64,000 nt of DNA from Aerococcaceae bacterium NML190073 (GTDB taxonomy: Bacteria > Bacillota > Bacilli > Lactobacillales > Aerococcaceae), in assembly GCA_026131555.1 (NCBI GenBank), contig JAMXJH010000001.1, positions 124,001 to 188,000 of the forward strand, given 5' to 3'. The notes under the pieces were generated by a model. It saw nothing but the letters and a program-made list of their open reading frames with translations. It searched no databases and was not told where the DNA came from. Below, piece after piece: positions 17,150-28,055 of this stretch; positions within the stretch are counted from its first letter, which is position 1, and every line of letters begins with the position of its first letter. The translations under genes were made by a program, and so were the position numbers.

Positions 17150-17366
17150 TCATACCTAAATAACTATGCGCTACATGTTCACTTAGGTATAAAAAAAGCA
17201 CTTTAACGATGTTAGCACGAAGGATAAGACCTGGTACGTCTTATCCTCGCTGGATATTGGCTTGCGCTGTTTATCCGTGCTACAGAGCTAGACCGATGAG
17301 CACTTAGGCTCATCCATCATAACACTCCCCATCATAAAGTGATTAGTTCAAGTGAAGTTTCACTTT
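17150..17366 (-). promoter_or_regulatory. Hairpin-rich leader between rplQ and ecfA1
   Basis: In transcript order on the minus strand this region can form a 7-bp hairpin (17350-17365), a 7-bp hairpin (17295-17314), and a 7-bp outer stem (17276-17282 with 17213-17219) enclosing a 9-bp hairpin with loop of 7 (17222-17246). A T7 run (17191-17197) and an 8-bp hairpin (17152-17190) follow. The segment CACTTTA near 17335-17341 could alternatively pair with TAAAGTG just before the T-run. This looks like an attenuator or structured RNA, but I recognise no known riboswitch class. Confidence 0.4.
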
Positions 17367-17367
17367 A

Positions 17368-17748
17368 TTATACTAACTCGATGATTGCCATCGGTGCGCC
17401 GTCACCACGTCTTGGACCTTTTTTAAGGATACGTGTGTAACCGCCTTGACGCTCTGCGTAACGAGTTGCGTATTCGTTGAATAAACGTTGTAATACACGT
17501 TCTACAACTACTTCATCGTCTTTGATGCTTGCTTCTGCAATTTCGTTGCGCAAGAATGCTGCTGCTTGACGACGTGCTGATAAGTCACCTTTTTTACCTA
17601 AAGTGATCATTTTGTCGACAAATTTACGCACTTCTTTCGCACGAGTTTCTGTTGTTTCGATGCGCTCGTTAATTAATACGTCAGTTGTTAAGTCGCGTAA
17701 CATCGCTTTACGTTGTGCGCTCTTACGACCTAATTTACGGTATGCCAT
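17368..17748 (-). CDS. rplQ: 50S ribosomal protein L17
   Basis: L17 of the large subunit, 126 residues, starting [17 protein letters not shown] and ending [12 protein letters not shown], both diagnostic. AAAGGAGG lies 8 bases before the start. Last gene of the S10-spc-alpha cluster, 41 bp after rpoA. Confidence 0.98.
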   Translation of the reverse strand: MAYRKLGRKSAQRKAMLRDLTTDVLINERIETTETRAKEVRKFVDKMITLGKKGDLSARRQAAAFLRNEIAEASIKDDEVVVERVLQRLFNEYATRYAERQGGYTRILKKGPRRGDGAPMAIIELV

Positions 17749-17789
17749 TCCGGTTCCTCCTTTACTATCGAATACATTTATTGAAAATC

Positions 17790-18734
17790 TTAGTCATCTT
17801 GGCGTAAGCCTAAGTTTAAGTTAGCTAACTTTTGCTTCACTTCTTCAAGTGATTTACGTCCAAGGTTACGTACCTTAATCATTTCCGCTTCAGATTTATT
17901 AGTTAATTCTTGAATGGTATTGATGCCAGCACGTTTTAAGCAGTTGTATGAACGGACTGATAAATCTAATTCTTCAATCGTCATTACCAACATTTTTTCT
18001 TTCTCTGCTTCTTCTTTCTCAACCATAATCTCAGCTTGGCGAGCTTCGTCACTTAAATTCACGAAAATATTTAAGTGTTCTGTTAAGATTTTTGCTGCTA
18101 AACTTAAAGATTTCTCCGGACTGATTGAACCATCTGTCCAAATATCTAAAGTTAATTTGTCATAAACATTTTTTTGTCCGATACGGGTATTTTCTACTTG
18201 GTAGTTGACTTTTTCGATCGGTGTGTAGATTGAATCTACTGGCAAAACACCAATCGGCATGTCATCACGTTTATTGTGTTCACTACGTACATAGCCTCGC
18301 CCGTTTGATACGTTCATTTGCATGTTCAGTTGTGCGCCTTCCGCCAACGTACAAATGTACATGTCCGGATTGAGAATTTGCACGTCATTATCATGGATAA
18401 TGTCAGATGCGTAAACGTCTTTCGGACCTGCAACGTTTAATTCAATTACTTTTGACTCTTGAGTATGAAGTTTCAACGCTAATTTTTTCAAGTGCAGAAT
18501 GATTGTTGGGACATCCTCAACAACGCCTGCAACAGTTGCAAATTCATGCAGTACTCCATCAATCTGAATGCTAGTAATCGCTGCTCCAGGTAATGAAGAT
18601 AATAAAATACGACGTAATGAGTTTCCAAGGGTTGTTCCATATCCACGTTCAAGTGGTTCAATGACTATCTTTCCAAATCTGGAATCGTCACTGACTTCAA
18701 TCGTCTTAATTTCTGGCTTTTCAATCTCGATCAT
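17790..18734 (-). CDS. rpoA: RNA polymerase alpha subunit
   Basis: Alpha subunit, 314 residues, which dimerises to nucleate RNA polymerase assembly. The N-terminal assembly domain ([36 protein letters not shown]) covers about 1-230. An acidic linker ([10 protein letters not shown]) leads to the C-terminal DNA and activator-binding domain ([33 protein letters not shown]). Standard position between rpsK and rplQ. Confidence 0.99.
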   Translation of the reverse strand: MIEIEKPEIKTIEVSDDSRFGKIVIEPLERGYGTTLGNSLRRILLSSLPGAAITSIQIDGVLHEFATVAGVVEDVPTIILHLKKLALKLHTQESKVIELNVAGPKDVYASDIIHDNDVQILNPDMYICTLAEGAQLNMQMNVSNGRGYVRSEHNKRDDMPIGVLPVDSIYTPIEKVNYQVENTRIGQKNVYDKLTLDIWTDGSISPEKSLSLAAKILTEHLNIFVNLSDEARQAEIMVEKEEAEKEKMLVMTIEELDLSVRSYNCLKRAGINTIQELTNKSEAEMIKVRNLGRKSLEEVKQKLANLNLGLRQDD

Positions 18735-18784
18735 TGATTTTTTTCCCCTTTCAAAACGTTAGTCTCGCTGAGTCAATAGTATCA

Positions 18785-19180
18785 TTATACACGGCGACGT
18801 TTTGGAGGACGGCAACCGTTGTGTGGAATTGGTGTAACGTCGCGAATTGCTGTTACTTCTAAACCAGTTGCTTGTAATGAACGGATTGCTGATTCACGAC
18901 CTGAACCAGGACCTTTAACTGTTACTTCAACTGTCTTCATTCCATGCTCCATTGCGCCTTTAGCAGCAACTTCTGATGCCATTTGCGCTGCGAATGGTGT
19001 TGATTTCTTAGAACCGCGGAAGCCTAATGAACCCGCTGAAGACCAAGCAATTGCGTTACCATTCACATCTGTGATCATTACGATTGTGTTGTTGAATGTT
19101 GAACGAATGTGTGCTACCCCACGCTCGACATTCTTTTTCACACGACGACGACGACGTGCAGCTTGTTTTTTCTTTGCCAT
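18785..19180 (-). CDS. rpsK: 30S ribosomal protein S11
   Basis: S11 of the small-subunit platform, 131 residues. An Arg/Lys-rich N-terminus ([15 protein letters not shown]) precedes the conserved [18 protein letters not shown] and the C-terminal [16 protein letters not shown]. Lies 36 bp after rpsM with a good ribosome site. Confidence 0.99.
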   Translation of the reverse strand: MAKKKQAARRRRRVKKNVERGVAHIRSTFNNTIVMITDVNGNAIAWSSAGSLGFRGSKKSTPFAAQMASEVAAKGAMEHGMKTVEVTVKGPGSGRESAIRSLQATGLEVTAIRDVTPIPHNGCRPPKRRRV

Positions 19181-19216
19181 GAAGTGTTTCCCTCCTTCAT
19201 TGATTAGTGTGGTTTA

Positions 19217-19579
19217 TTATTTTTTACCTGCGACCATTTTCTTAGGACCTTTACGTGTACGGGCATTGTTCTTAGTGTTTTGTCCGCGTACAGGCAAGCC
19301 ACGACGGTGACGTAAGCCACGGTATGATCCGATTTCTTGTAGACGTTTAATGTTCAAGCTAACTTCACGACGTAAGTCACCTTCAACTTTCAATCCGTCG
19401 ATAATTTCACGAATACGGTCTAACTCATCGTTTGTTAAGTCTTTAACGCGTGTGTCTTCTGATACATTAGCTTGTGCTAATACTTTCTTAGAAGTTGTTA
19501 AGCCGATTCCGTAGATGTAAGTTAATGAAATAACTACACGTTTTTCACGTGGAATATCTACTCCTGCAATACGTGCCAT
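19217..19579 (-). CDS. rpsM: 30S ribosomal protein S13
   Basis: S13 of the small-subunit head, contacting P-site tRNA and L5; 120 residues. Starts [15 protein letters not shown] and contains the helix-turn [17 protein letters not shown] with a basic tail [13 protein letters not shown]. Follows rpmJ by 20 bp. Confidence 0.99.
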   Translation of the reverse strand: MARIAGVDIPREKRVVISLTYIYGIGLTTSKKVLAQANVSEDTRVKDLTNDELDRIREIIDGLKVEGDLRREVSLNIKRLQEIGSYRGLRHRRGLPVRGQNTKNNARTRKGPKKMVAGKK

Positions 19580-19599
19580 TGATTCTAACCTCCTTCTTA

Positions 19600-19713
19600 T
19601 TAACCTTGACGTTGTTTATGTTTTGGATTTTCACAAATTACCATTACATTCCCATTACGACGAATGATTTTACATTTTTCGCAAATAGGTTTTACTGATG
19701 CTCTAACTTTCAT
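19600..19713 (-). CDS. rpmJ: 50S ribosomal protein L36
   Basis: A 37-residue protein beginning [15 protein letters not shown]. It keeps the zinc ligands C11, C14, C27 and H32, so it is the zinc-binding form. ATG is at 19713 with a ribosome site in GAGGGAAC; the stop is TAA at 19600. It sits between infA and rpsM, the usual place. Short, but unmistakable. Confidence 0.97.
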   Translation of the reverse strand: MKVRASVKPICEKCKIIRRNGNVMVICENPKHKQRQG

Positions 19714-19744
19714 CTTGTTCCCTCCTTCAACTCGAACGGAATGG

Positions 19745-19963
19745 TTATTTAAAGCGATACGTTATACGACCACGTGTCAAATCATAAGGAGATAATTCAA
19801 TCGTTACTTTATCTCCCGGCAAAATGCGAATGTAGTTCATACGGATTTTGCCTGACACATGAGCTAGTATCTCGTGTCCGTTCTCTAATTCAACCTTAAA
19901 CATTGCATTCGGTAAAGTTTCAATGACTGTACCTTCTACTTCAATAACATCATCTTTAGCCAT
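19745..19963 (-). CDS. infA: Translation initiation factor IF-1
   Basis: IF-1, 72 residues, single OB fold that blocks the ribosomal A site during initiation. Begins [15 protein letters not shown] and ends [12 protein letters not shown], both family-typical. Lies between adk and rpmJ, 31 bp from each. Confidence 0.99.
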   Translation of the reverse strand: MAKDDVIEVEGTVIETLPNAMFKVELENGHEILAHVSGKIRMNYIRILPGDKVTIELSPYDLTRGRITYRFK

Positions 19964-19994
19964 TCATACTTCCTCCTCTTACCAATTATACTGA

Positions 19995-20654
19995 TTATTT
20001 CGCCACTTGAGTCAAAATCATGCGAATTTCGCGGTAAACTTCTTCGATTGACTGTTCACCATTCACTTTATGCAATAAGCCTCTTTGGTCGTAGTAATCA
20101 AGTATTGGTCGAATTGATTCCATTTGGAGATTGATACGATAAGCAACTTTCTCTGGTTTATCATCTTCTCGTTGGTAGAAGTCACTCGCACCGCAATTAT
20201 CGCAAACATTGTCCACTTTAGGTGGATTGTATAATTTGTGATAAGTTGCACCGCAATTACGGCAAATGATTCGACCGCTTAAGCGTTCTTTCAAAACTTC
20301 CGGATCTACATCAATGTAGATGACAGCGTCGATTTGCGTGTCCAGTTCTTGTAAATTCTGATCGAGCGCTTGCGCTTGCGCATTTGTACGCGGATAGCCA
20401 TCTAACATAAAGCCATTCAATTTGACGTCGTCTTGAGCTAGACGCTCGCGCACAATTGCATTGGTCACTTCATCCGGTACTAAATTCCCGTTGTCCGTGT
20501 ATGACTTAGCTTTCAATCCAAGAGGTGTTTCATTTTTGATTGCCTCTCTGAAGATATCGCCTGTTGCAATATGTACGATTTGATAATCTTTTACTAGATG
20601 TTCACTTTGAGTACCTTTACCGGCACCCGGTAACCCCATTAATAGAATATTCAT
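19995..20654 (-). CDS. adk: Adenylate kinase, zinc-binding long-lid form
   Basis: Interconverts ATP + AMP and 2 ADP in the cytoplasm; 219 residues. P-loop GLPGAGKGT is at 7-15 and the AMP-binding signature GFMLDGYPRT near 81-90. The lid carries four cysteines C131, C134, C151 and C154, the Gram-positive zinc lid. Sits between secY and infA as in most Firmicutes. Confidence 0.98.
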   Translation of the reverse strand: MNILLMGLPGAGKGTQSEHLVKDYQIVHIATGDIFREAIKNETPLGLKAKSYTDNGNLVPDEVTNAIVRERLAQDDVKLNGFMLDGYPRTNAQAQALDQNLQELDTQIDAVIYIDVDPEVLKERLSGRIICRNCGATYHKLYNPPKVDNVCDNCGASDFYQREDDKPEKVAYRINLQMESIRPILDYYDQRGLLHKVNGEQSIEEVYREIRMILTQVAK

Positions 20655-20687
20655 CTTATATCTTCCTTTATTCCTGTTTGACCAGTG

Positions 20688-21977
20688 TTACTGTATGAAG
20701 CCTTGATAGCGACGCTTAACCATACGACCTTCGATTTGCTTAGCTGTTTCAATCGCAACCCCAACGACAATCAATAAGCTTGTTCCGCCTAATGATAGGT
20801 TACTTGGTAATTGCCAAATCATACCAGCTACAATCGGTAGCAACGCAATCACTGTTAAGTACAATGCTCCCAAGCTACTTAATGCGTTAATTACTTTTGT
20901 TAAGTAATTTTCCGTATCTTTACCTGGACGAACACTTGGAATGTAGCCACCTTGCTTTTGCAAGTTTTCCGCTACTTTCTCCGGATTCACTTGAATCAAA
21001 GCGTAGAAATAAGTAAACGCGATGAGTAATACTGTGTAGAAAATTGCGCCGTATGGGTGTGTGTAATTGAATAGTTTCGTTACGAAATCCACCCATCCTT
21101 GCGATCTATCTAAGTTCAATAATCCAAAAATCGTTTGCGGCGTTGTCATGAATGAACTTGCAAAGATGACAGGAATTACACCGGCAGAGTTAATTTTTAA
21201 CGGTAAGTGCGCTGTGTATTTCGCACCGCTCGCTCTTCTTGAGTGGTGGATTGGCAAACGTAATTGTGCACGTTCCATCAATACTACAATAACGATTAGG
21301 ATAACTAAGACTAAGATTACTGCTGCCAAAGGCAATAAGTTTCTGACTAATTTATCGCCGGCACCAATCAAGTTCTGATTAACATAGCCGTATAGTTCTT
21401 TCGGAACTTCTGCAACAATCCCTGCAAAAATTAACATTGATAAGCCGTTTCCGACACCGTAGCGTGTAATTTGCTCTCCTAACCATACGAGGAACATTGT
21501 TCCTGTTGTCAAGACTAAAGCGATCAAAACATAAGTTTGTAAGTTCGCATTTTTGATTAGCCCGTATCCAGCCATACGGTTAAATGTGTAGGCTAATCCG
21601 TAAGATTGAACCAATCCTAAGATAATCGCTGCATAAGTCGTTGCTTGGTTAAGTTTGCGTCGACCTACTTCACCTTGTTTTGCCCATTCAGCAAACTTCG
21701 GTATGATATCCATCTGCAATAGTTGGATAATAATCGATGCAGTAATGTATGGAGAAACGCCCATTGCGAACAATGAGTAACGCTTCAATGCGCCACCGGC
21801 AAATGTGTTCAAAATATCGAACACCCCGTGAGCACCTATACTTTGAAGTACTTGTGCATTAACTCCTGGAACCGGAATGTGTGAACCTAAACGAAACACC
21901 GCAAATACAAATAATGTAAAGAAGATTCGACTGCGGATTTCTTTGCTTGTCATTGCATTCTTTAGAAAGGTGAACAT
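20688..21977 (-). CDS. secY: Preprotein translocase channel SecY
   Basis: Central channel of the Sec export machinery, 429 residues with ten predicted membrane helices. The N-terminus (FRLGSHIPVPGVN) and plug region (GVFDILNTFAGGALKRYSLFAMGVSPYITASII) are conserved, as is the C-terminal GTSLLIVVGVAIETAKQIEGR. Its ATG overlaps the rplO stop by one base (TAATG). It exports, among others, the secreted proteins of this window. Confidence 0.98.
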   Translation of the reverse strand: MFTFLKNAMTSKEIRSRIFFTLFVFAVFRLGSHIPVPGVNAQVLQSIGAHGVFDILNTFAGGALKRYSLFAMGVSPYITASIIIQLLQMDIIPKFAEWAKQGEVGRRKLNQATTYAAIILGLVQSYGLAYTFNRMAGYGLIKNANLQTYVLIALVLTTGTMFLVWLGEQITRYGVGNGLSMLIFAGIVAEVPKELYGYVNQNLIGAGDKLVRNLLPLAAVILVLVILIVIVVLMERAQLRLPIHHSRRASGAKYTAHLPLKINSAGVIPVIFASSFMTTPQTIFGLLNLDRSQGWVDFVTKLFNYTHPYGAIFYTVLLIAFTYFYALIQVNPEKVAENLQKQGGYIPSVRPGKDTENYLTKVINALSSLGALYLTVIALLPIVAGMIWQLPSNLSLGGTSLLIVVGVAIETAKQIEGRMVKRRYQGFIQ

Positions 21978-22417
21978 TAGATCACCTCGATTGATCCACC
22001 AGCTGCAGTAATGACTTCTTCTGCGCCTTTGGAGAACTTAGCTGCTTGTACAGTTAATTTTCTTTCCAATTGTCCTTCGCCCAAAATCTTGATTCCCGCT
22101 AATTCTTTCTTCACGATTCCTGCTTCAACTAATAAAGCTGGAGTTACTGTTGTGCCATCTTCAAAGCGGTTTAATGTTTCTACGTTAACAATCGCATATT
22201 CTTTGCGATTGATATTGTTGAAGCCGCGTTTTGGTAAACGACGGAACAATGGGTTTTGTCCACCCTCGAATCCTAAACGAACGCCTCCGCCTGAACGTGC
22301 TTTTTGACCTTTGTGTCCGCGTCCAGATGTTTTACCATTACCTGAACCTTGTCCGCGTCCTACACGGTTACGTTTCTTGCGTGAGCCTTCCGCTGGTTGT
22401 AGTGTGTGAAGTTTCAT
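21977..22417 (-). CDS. rplO: 50S ribosomal protein L15
   Basis: L15, 146 residues. The Gly/Arg/Lys-rich N-terminus ([21 protein letters not shown], then [20 protein letters not shown]) is diagnostic, with [17 protein letters not shown] following. Stop codon overlaps the secY start. Confidence 0.98.
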   Translation of the reverse strand: MKLHTLQPAEGSRKKRNRVGRGQGSGNGKTSGRGHKGQKARSGGGVRLGFEGGQNPLFRRLPKRGFNNINRKEYAIVNVETLNRFEDGTTVTPALLVEAGIVKKELAGIKILGEGQLERKLTVQAAKFSKGAEEVITAAGGSIEVI

Positions 22418-22450
22418 GTGTCGGCACCTCCTTGTTTAGTTATAATCGTT

Positions 22451-22630
22451 TTATACTTCTTTGACTTCGACTAAGTGGCTGATTGTGTTAATCATACCAC
22501 GAACAGCTTCGTTATCTGGTTTAACAACTGTTTTGTATGTTTTTGTTAAGCCTAATGCTTTTGCTGTGTCGATTTGGTTTTTAGGACGCCCAATTAAGCT
22601 GCGTTTCAATTGAATTTGTAAGTTCGCCAT
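22451..22630 (-). CDS. rpmD: 50S ribosomal protein L30
   Basis: L30, 59 residues, starting [19 protein letters not shown] and ending [17 protein letters not shown] lies just upstream. It is 13 bp after rpsE and 33 bp before rplO, the usual slot. Confidence 0.97.
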   Translation of the reverse strand: MANLQIQLKRSLIGRPKNQIDTAKALGLTKTYKTVVKPDNEAVRGMINTISHLVEVKEV

Positions 22631-22643
22631 TTGTTTGTCCTCC

Positions 22644-23147
22644 TTAACCTAAAATTTCTTCAACTGTTTTGCCACGTAATGCAGCGACATCTTCTGCAAC
22701 TTTCAATTGCTTCAATGCTTCAACAGTTGCGCGCACCATATTGATTGGTGTGTTTGATCCTAATGATTTACTTGTTACGTCCGCTACGCCCGCTAATTCT
22801 ACTACGGCACGAACTGGACCACCTGCTGCAACTCCTGAACCGGCTGTTGCTGGTTTGATTAATACGCGTCCTCCACAGAATTCGCCAATTGCTTCGTGAG
22901 GAATTGTTGTTCCTGTTCTTGGTACTGCGATTAAGTTTTTCTTAGCGTCTTCAATCGCTTTACGGATTGCTTCTGGTACTTCTTGTGCTTTACCTGTTCC
23001 GAAGCCAACGTGTCCGTTACGGTCACCGACTACTACTAAAGCTGAGAAACGCAAACGGCGTCCACCTTTTACAACTTTAGTGACGCGGTTAATCGTTACT
23101 ACGCGTTCTTCGATATTTTCCAAGTTATTTGGATTGATGTATACCAT
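22644..23147 (-). CDS. rpsE: 30S ribosomal protein S5
   Basis: S5, 167 residues, which helps decoding accuracy. The N-terminal double-stranded RNA-binding fold carries [22 protein letters not shown], and the C-terminal domain [19 protein letters not shown]. Follows rplR by 20 bp. Confidence 0.98.
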   Translation of the reverse strand: MVYINPNNLENIEERVVTINRVTKVVKGGRRLRFSALVVVGDRNGHVGFGTGKAQEVPEAIRKAIEDAKKNLIAVPRTGTTIPHEAIGEFCGGRVLIKPATAGSGVAAGGPVRAVVELAGVADVTSKSLGSNTPINMVRATVEALKQLKVAEDVAALRGKTVEEILG

Positions 23148-23167
23148 GTCTAGGTGTCCTCCTTCTT

Positions 23168-23530
23168 CTAAAATTCAAGGCCGTTTTCACGTGCGCCTTC
23201 AGCTAAGGCTTTCACACGTCCATGGTATAAGTATCCACCACGGTCGAACACTACTTTTTTGTAGCCTTTAGCAACTGCACGTTCTGCAACTAATTTGCCT
23301 ACTGCTGCAGCTTGTTCTACTTTAGTTCCTGTAATTGATTCGTCATTACTAGAGGCACTTGCTAGCGTCACACCCGCTACGTCATCAATTAGTTGAGCGT
23401 AGATGTGTGTATTCGAACGGAATACGTTTAAGCGTGGGCACTCAGCAGTACCAGAGATACGGTTTCTTAGACGTGCGTGGCGTTTGCGACGCACTTTGTT
23501 TTTATCTGGTTTAGTAATCACAATTGTCAC
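23168..23530 (-). CDS. rplR: 50S ribosomal protein L18
   Basis: L18, 120 residues, binds 5S rRNA. A basic N-terminus ([19 protein letters not shown]) precedes the conserved [14 protein letters not shown] and the C-terminal [21 protein letters not shown]. Confidence 0.98.
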   Translation of the reverse strand: MTIVITKPDKNKVRRKRHARLRNRISGTAECPRLNVFRSNTHIYAQLIDDVAGVTLASASSNDESITGTKVEQAAAVGKLVAERAVAKGYKKVVFDRGGYLYHGRVKALAEGARENGLEF

Positions 23531-23575
23531 CTCTTTATTGTTAGTTTAATTTGAAATGCGATAAGGATGCGGTCA

Positions 23576-24112
23576 TTATTTACCTGTCTTACCTTCTTTA
23601 CGACGTACATATTCGTCTGTGTAGCGAATACCTTTGCCTTTGTATGGCTCTGGTGGACGTACGCCACGGATGTTAGCGGCTAATGCGCCAACTTTTTCTT
23701 TATCGTAACCGAATACGATAATTTTTGTGTTTGATGGTACTTCGAAATCTGCACCTTCTTGTGGTTCGAATTCAACCGGGTGAGATAAACCAACGCTTAA
23801 TACTAATTTGTTACCTTGTTTTTGTGCACGATAACCAACCCCGATTAAGTCCAATTCTTTCTTGAAGCCTTCTGATACGCCTTGAACCATGTTGTTGAAT
23901 ACTGAACGCATTGTTCCGTGTAATGAGCGGTTCAATTTGTTGTCATCTGGACGAGTAAATACTACTTCGTTTTCTGAGATTTCAAATGAAATGTTTGGAT
24001 GTAATTCACGTGTCAAAGTTCCTTTCGGTCCTTTAACAGTCACTGTATGACCGTTTGCTTCAACGGTTACGCCTGCTGGGATTGCTACTGGTTTTTTACC
24101 AATACGACTCAC
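23576..24112 (-). CDS. rplF: 50S ribosomal protein L6
   Basis: L6, 178 residues, near the factor-binding site. Two similar domains, with [15 protein letters not shown] at the start and the C-terminal [13 protein letters not shown] signature near residues 150-163. Confidence 0.98.
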   Translation of the reverse strand: MSRIGKKPVAIPAGVTVEANGHTVTVKGPKGTLTRELHPNISFEISENEVVFTRPDDNKLNRSLHGTMRSVFNNMVQGVSEGFKKELDLIGVGYRAQKQGNKLVLSVGLSHPVEFEPQEGADFEVPSNTKIIVFGYDKEKVGALAANIRGVRPPEPYKGKGIRYTDEYVRRKEGKTGK

Positions 24113-24152
24113 AGGGCTGCACCTCCTTATATTTTTAGTTTATTTTTTTATA

Positions 24153-24551
24153 TTACCAAACGTAAGCTAATACTTCGCCACCGATACCTTGTTGGCGTGC
24201 TTGTTTGTCTGTTACAACACCGTTTGATGTTGAGATGATTGCGATACCTAAACCGTTTAATACTTTAGGTAACTCTTCGTGTTTTGCGTAGATACGCAAA
24301 CCTGGTTTAGAAATACGTTTGATGCCTGTAATAACTTTCTCGTCATTTCTGCCGTATTTCAAGAAGACTTTAATTTCGCCTTGTTTGTTATCTTCTGCTA
24401 CTTCGTAGTTCTTGATGAAACCTTCTTGTTTCAAGATTTTAGCGATTGCTACTTTCATAGTTGAAGATGGAGCAGAAACTGTTTTATGACCTACACTGTT
24501 CGCGTTACGAATACGTGTTAGGAAATCAGAAATTGGATCTGTCATAACCAT
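24153..24551 (-). CDS. rpsH: 30S ribosomal protein S8
   Basis: S8, 132 residues, a primary 16S rRNA binder. Starts [18 protein letters not shown] and ends [16 protein letters not shown] lies 10 bases before the first ATG; an ATG two codons later is a weaker alternative. Confidence 0.98.
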   Translation of the reverse strand: MVMTDPISDFLTRIRNANSVGHKTVSAPSSTMKVAIAKILKQEGFIKNYEVAEDNKQGEIKVFLKYGRNDEKVITGIKRISKPGLRIYAKHEELPKVLNGLGIAIISTSNGVVTDKQARQQGIGGEVLAYVW

Positions 24552-24584
24552 TTTGTATTTACCTCCTTTATTACTGTAATGGGA

Positions 24585-24773
<189 letters not shown>

Positions 24774-24790
24774 TCATTCGCCTCCTTGTA

Positions 24791-25333
24791 TTATTTTTTG
24801 AATGGCATGCCTAATTCTTTCAATAGGGCATGTGCTTCTTCGTCAGTTTTAGCTGTTGTTACGATTACGATATCCATACCGCGTACTTTATCTACGTGAT
24901 CGTAGCTAATTTCCGGGAAGATCAATTGTTCTTTAACGCCTAATGTGTAGTTTCCGCGTCCGTCGAATGCTTTGTTTGATACTCCATGGAAATCACGTAC
25001 TCGTGGTAATGATACGGTTACTAATTTGTCTAAGAAATCGTACATTCTTTGTCCGCGTAATGTTACTTTACAGCCGATTGGCATGCCTTCACGCAAGCGG
25101 AATCCTGCGATTGATTTCTTCGCTCTTGTAATAACTGGTTTTTGTCCTGATAATAATGCGAGTTCGTCAACTGCTTTTTCTAAGTTTTTAGCGTTAGAAA
25201 CAGCATCGCCAACCCCCATATTGATGACAATTTTTTCTACTTTTGGCACTTCCATTACTGAAGTGTATTTGAATTGTTCAACCAATTTTGGTGTTACTTC
25301 GTTTACGTATTTAGTTTTTAAACGGTTCTCCAT
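24791..25333 (-). CDS. rplE: 50S ribosomal protein L5
   Basis: L5, 180 residues, part of the central protuberance contacting 5S rRNA and S13. Conserved [18 protein letters not shown] near 31-48, [17 protein letters not shown] near 100-116, and [16 protein letters not shown] near the end. Confidence 0.98.
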   Translation of the reverse strand: MENRLKTKYVNEVTPKLVEQFKYTSVMEVPKVEKIVINMGVGDAVSNAKNLEKAVDELALLSGQKPVITRAKKSIAGFRLREGMPIGCKVTLRGQRMYDFLDKLVTVSLPRVRDFHGVSNKAFDGRGNYTLGVKEQLIFPEISYDHVDKVRGMDIVIVTTAKTDEEAHALLKELGMPFKK

Positions 25334-25360
25334 TTAATAGGATCCTCCTTTCAGCTTTGA

Positions 25361-25663
25361 TTAAATTGTTTCGTTTGATTTTTTAGCAAAGCGAACTTTT
25401 TTGCCATCTTCAAAGCGATATCCTACGCGTGTTGCTTCTCCTGATTTAGGATCCACTAATTTTACGTTTGATACGTGAATTGGTGCCGGGAATTCTTCGA
25501 TTCCGCCTGGTTTTGTTTGAGATGGTTTAGTGTGTTTTTTGGCAATGTTTAAGCCTTCAACCACTACTTTATCTTGTTTTGGTAAAGTTTTTAATACTGT
25601 ACCTGTTTTTCCTTTATCTTTACCTGCAATAAGTTTTACTGTATCGCCTGTTTTGATACGCAT
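25361..25663 (-). CDS. rplX: 50S ribosomal protein L24
   Basis: L24, 100 residues, an assembly-initiating protein. The KOW motif [20 protein letters not shown] is at 6-25, and [15 protein letters not shown] follows. Lies 26 bp after rplN. Confidence 0.98.
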   Translation of the reverse strand: MRIKTGDTVKLIAGKDKGKTGTVLKTLPKQDKVVVEGLNIAKKHTKPSQTKPGGIEEFPAPIHVSNVKLVDPKSGEATRVGYRFEDGKKVRFAKKSNETI

Positions 25664-25689
25664 GATTGGTTTCCTCCTTCGTTAAAAAA

Positions 25690-26058
25690 TTATAGAACTT
25701 CTGGAGCTAATGAAACAATCTTCATGTAGTTGTTATCACGTAATTCACGTGCAACTGGTCCAAAGATACGCGTACCACGTGGGCTCTTATCGTCACGAAT
25801 AATTACGCAAGCATTTTCGTCAAACTTGATATAAGAACCATCTTTACGGCGAGCTCCTGATTTAGAACGTACGATTACTGCTTTTACAACGTCACCTTTT
25901 TTGACAACTCCGCCTGGTGTTGCGTGTTTAACTGTTGCAACAATTACGTCTCCGATGTTTGCTGTTTTGCGGTTTGATCCACCTAAAACTCTAATTGTTA
26001 ATACTTCACGTGCTCCTGAGTTGTCGGCAACTTTCAATCGACTTTCTGTTTGAATCAT
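25690..26058 (-). CDS. rplN: 50S ribosomal protein L14
   Basis: L14, 122 residues. Starts [18 protein letters not shown] and ends with the conserved [13 protein letters not shown] and [11 protein letters not shown]. Forms the first gene of the spc segment of the cluster. Confidence 0.99.
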   Translation of the reverse strand: MIQTESRLKVADNSGAREVLTIRVLGGSNRKTANIGDVIVATVKHATPGGVVKKGDVVKAVIVRSKSGARRKDGSYIKFDENACVIIRDDKSPRGTRIFGPVARELRDNNYMKIVSLAPEVL

Positions 26059-26091
26059 CTCGATGTCCTCCTTCCGAATTTAGCTGGTGTG

Positions 26092-26358
26092 TTAGATAAT
26101 GATTGCTTCTTCAACAATCTCTACTAAGCGGAAGCGTTTCGTTGCTGATAATGGACGTGTTTCCATGATACGCACGATGTCGCCTTCTTTTGCACTGTTT
26201 AATTCATCATGTGCTTTATATTTTTTAGAGTATTTAACACGTTTACCATATTTAGGGTGTGTTTTGCGTGTATCTACTTGAACTGTGATTGTTTTGTCCA
26301 TTTTGTCTGATACGACACGGCCTTGATAAACTTTACGTTGATTACGTTGTTCAGTCAT
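26092..26358 (-). CDS. rpsQ: 30S ribosomal protein S17
   Basis: S17, 88 residues, OB-fold primary 16S rRNA binder. Conserved [18 protein letters not shown] and [24 protein letters not shown] are present. Confidence 0.98.
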   Translation of the reverse strand: MTEQRNQRKVYQGRVVSDKMDKTITVQVDTRKTHPKYGKRVKYSKKYKAHDELNSAKEGDIVRIMETRPLSATKRFRLVEIVEEAIII

Positions 26359-26382
26359 TAGTTATTTGCCTCCTTTGCTTGA

Positions 26383-26592
26383 TTACTTAGACAATTCTTG
26401 TTCGCGCAAGACTGTTTTGATACGAGCAATTGATTTACGTACTTGACGTAAACGGGCAGTGTTCTCTAATTGTCCTGTCGCTAATTGGAATCGAAGGTTA
26501 AATAATTCTTGTTTGAATTCTTTCTCTTTCGCTTCAATTTCTGCGGCAGATAATCCTCTAAAGTCTTTTAATTCTTCAGCTCTTTTAGTCAT
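26383..26592 (-). CDS. rpmC: 50S ribosomal protein L29
   Basis: L29, 69 residues, a helical hairpin at the exit tunnel. The core [20 protein letters not shown] is diagnostic. The frame opens at 26616, but the first eight codons lie in rplP. ATG 26592 overlaps the rplP end by 8 bp and gives a family-like N-terminus ([15 protein letters not shown]), so I chose it. The ribosome site is weak, consistent with coupling. Confidence 0.95.
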   Translation of the reverse strand: MTKRAEELKDFRGLSAAEIEAKEKEFKQELFNLRFQLATGQLENTARLRQVRKSIARIKTVLREQELSK

Positions 26593-27016
26593 TCGATTCA
26601 CCACCATATTCTTCACGTTTTACGAATTTACATTTGACTGGTAATTTGTGTGAAGCTAAGCGTAATGCTTCGCGTGCGATTTCTTCTGAAACGCCTGCTA
26701 CTTCAAACATGATTTTACCGCGTTTAACCGGTGCTACCCATCCTTCTGGTGCCCCTTTACCGGAACCCATACGAACCCCGATTGCTTTTGCTGTGTATGA
26801 TTTATGAGGGAAGATCTTAATCCATACTTTCCCTCCACGTTTCATGTAACGTGTCATTGCGATACGGGCTGCTTCGATTTGACGGTTTGTAATCCAGCTT
26901 GATTCAATTGCTCTCAAACCGAATTCTCCGAAATCGACTTGTTTACCGCCTTTTGCTTCTCCGCGCATTTTTCCACGGAATTCACGACGGTGTTTTACAC
27001 GTTTTGGTACTAACAT
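26585..27016 (-). CDS. rplP: 50S ribosomal protein L16
   Basis: L16, 143 residues, near the A-site tRNA. Starts [15 protein letters not shown] and carries the conserved [26 protein letters not shown]. Three bp after rpsC; its end overlaps rpmC. Confidence 0.99.
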   Translation of the reverse strand: MLVPKRVKHRREFRGKMRGEAKGGKQVDFGEFGLRAIESSWITNRQIEAARIAMTRYMKRGGKVWIKIFPHKSYTAKAIGVRMGSGKGAPEGWVAPVKRGKIMFEVAGVSEEIAREALRLASHKLPVKCKFVKREEYGGESND

Positions 27017-27019
27017 TGA

Positions 27020-27676
27020 TTAGTTCCCTCCTTTCTCAGAATTTTTCTTCGTTGGTAAAATTTCACCACGACAGATCCAAACTTTTACTCCTAACTTACC
27101 GTAAGTTGTGTCCGCTTCTTCCCAAGCGTAGTCAATATCTGAACGTAATGTATGCAATGGAACTGTTCCTTCTGAGTAGCTTTCGCTACGCGCGATATCT
27201 GCACCATTCAAACGGCCTGATACCATTGTTTTGATCCCTTGTGCGCCGGCTTTCATTGCACGTTGAATCGCTTGTTTTTGTGCACGACGGAAAGCAACAC
27301 GGTTCTCTAATTGACGCGCGATATCTTCTGCTACTAATTTAGCATCCAATTCCGGCTTTTTGATTTCGACAACGTTGATGTGTACTTTCTTGCCTGTTAA
27401 TTTGTTCAACTCAGCACGGATGGCATCAATTTCAGATCCACCTTTACCAATTACCATCCCTGGTTTAGCTGTGTGAACTGATACGATAACACGGTTAGCG
27501 GCACGCTCAATTTGGATAGTTGATACTGATGCTTCTGCAAGTTTTTTGTACAAAAACTTACGAACTGCTAAGTCTTCGTGTAGGTATTCAGCAAAGTTTT
27601 TGTCTGCGTACCATTTAGCATCCCAATCACGGATGATGCCAACACGCATTCCTATTGGATGTACTTTTTGACCCAT
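27020..27676 (-). CDS. rpsC: 30S ribosomal protein S3
   Basis: S3, 218 residues, at the mRNA entry channel. The KH domain with [21 protein letters not shown] is near residues 77-97, and the C-terminal [12 protein letters not shown] is family-typical. Starts [14 protein letters not shown]. Confidence 0.99.
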   Translation of the reverse strand: MGQKVHPIGMRVGIIRDWDAKWYADKNFAEYLHEDLAVRKFLYKKLAEASVSTIQIERAANRVIVSVHTAKPGMVIGKGGSEIDAIRAELNKLTGKKVHINVVEIKKPELDAKLVAEDIARQLENRVAFRRAQKQAIQRAMKAGAQGIKTMVSGRLNGADIARSESYSEGTVPLHTLRSDIDYAWEEADTTYGKLGVKVWICRGEILPTKKNSEKGGN

Positions 27677-27679
27677 TGA

Positions 27680-28036
27680 TTATGCCTCCTCTTTTTCTGA
27701 TACCACGATTGTGATGTGGCTTGTACGTTTATTGATTGGTGAAGCTGAACCTTTCGCACGCGGACGGAAACGTTTCATTGTCGGTCCTTCGTTTGCGAAT
27801 GCTTCGCTTACATATAAGTTTTCTAAGTCAAGATCATAGTTGTGCTCAGCGTTTGCGATTGCTGACATCAATACTTTCTCAACGATTGGTGAGCCTGCTT
27901 TAGGCGTAAATTTCAAAATGGCAATTGCTTCGCCGATTTTTTTGCCTCGAATAAGATCTAATACTAAACGAACTTTACGAGGTGCAATGCGAACTGTTTT
28001 AGCAATTGCTTTTGCAGATGTGATTTGTTGTGACAT
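27680..28036 (-). CDS. rplV: 50S ribosomal protein L22
   Basis: L22, 118 residues, lining the exit tunnel. The tunnel hairpin is around [21 protein letters not shown]. The N-terminus has the usual [21 protein letters not shown]. Confidence 0.99.
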   Translation of the reverse strand: MSQQITSAKAIAKTVRIAPRKVRLVLDLIRGKKIGEAIAILKFTPKAGSPIVEKVLMSAIANAEHNYDLDLENLYVSEAFANEGPTMKRFRPRAKGSASPINKRTSHITIVVSEKEEA

Positions 28037-28055
28037 CTTTTATTCCTCCTATAAA

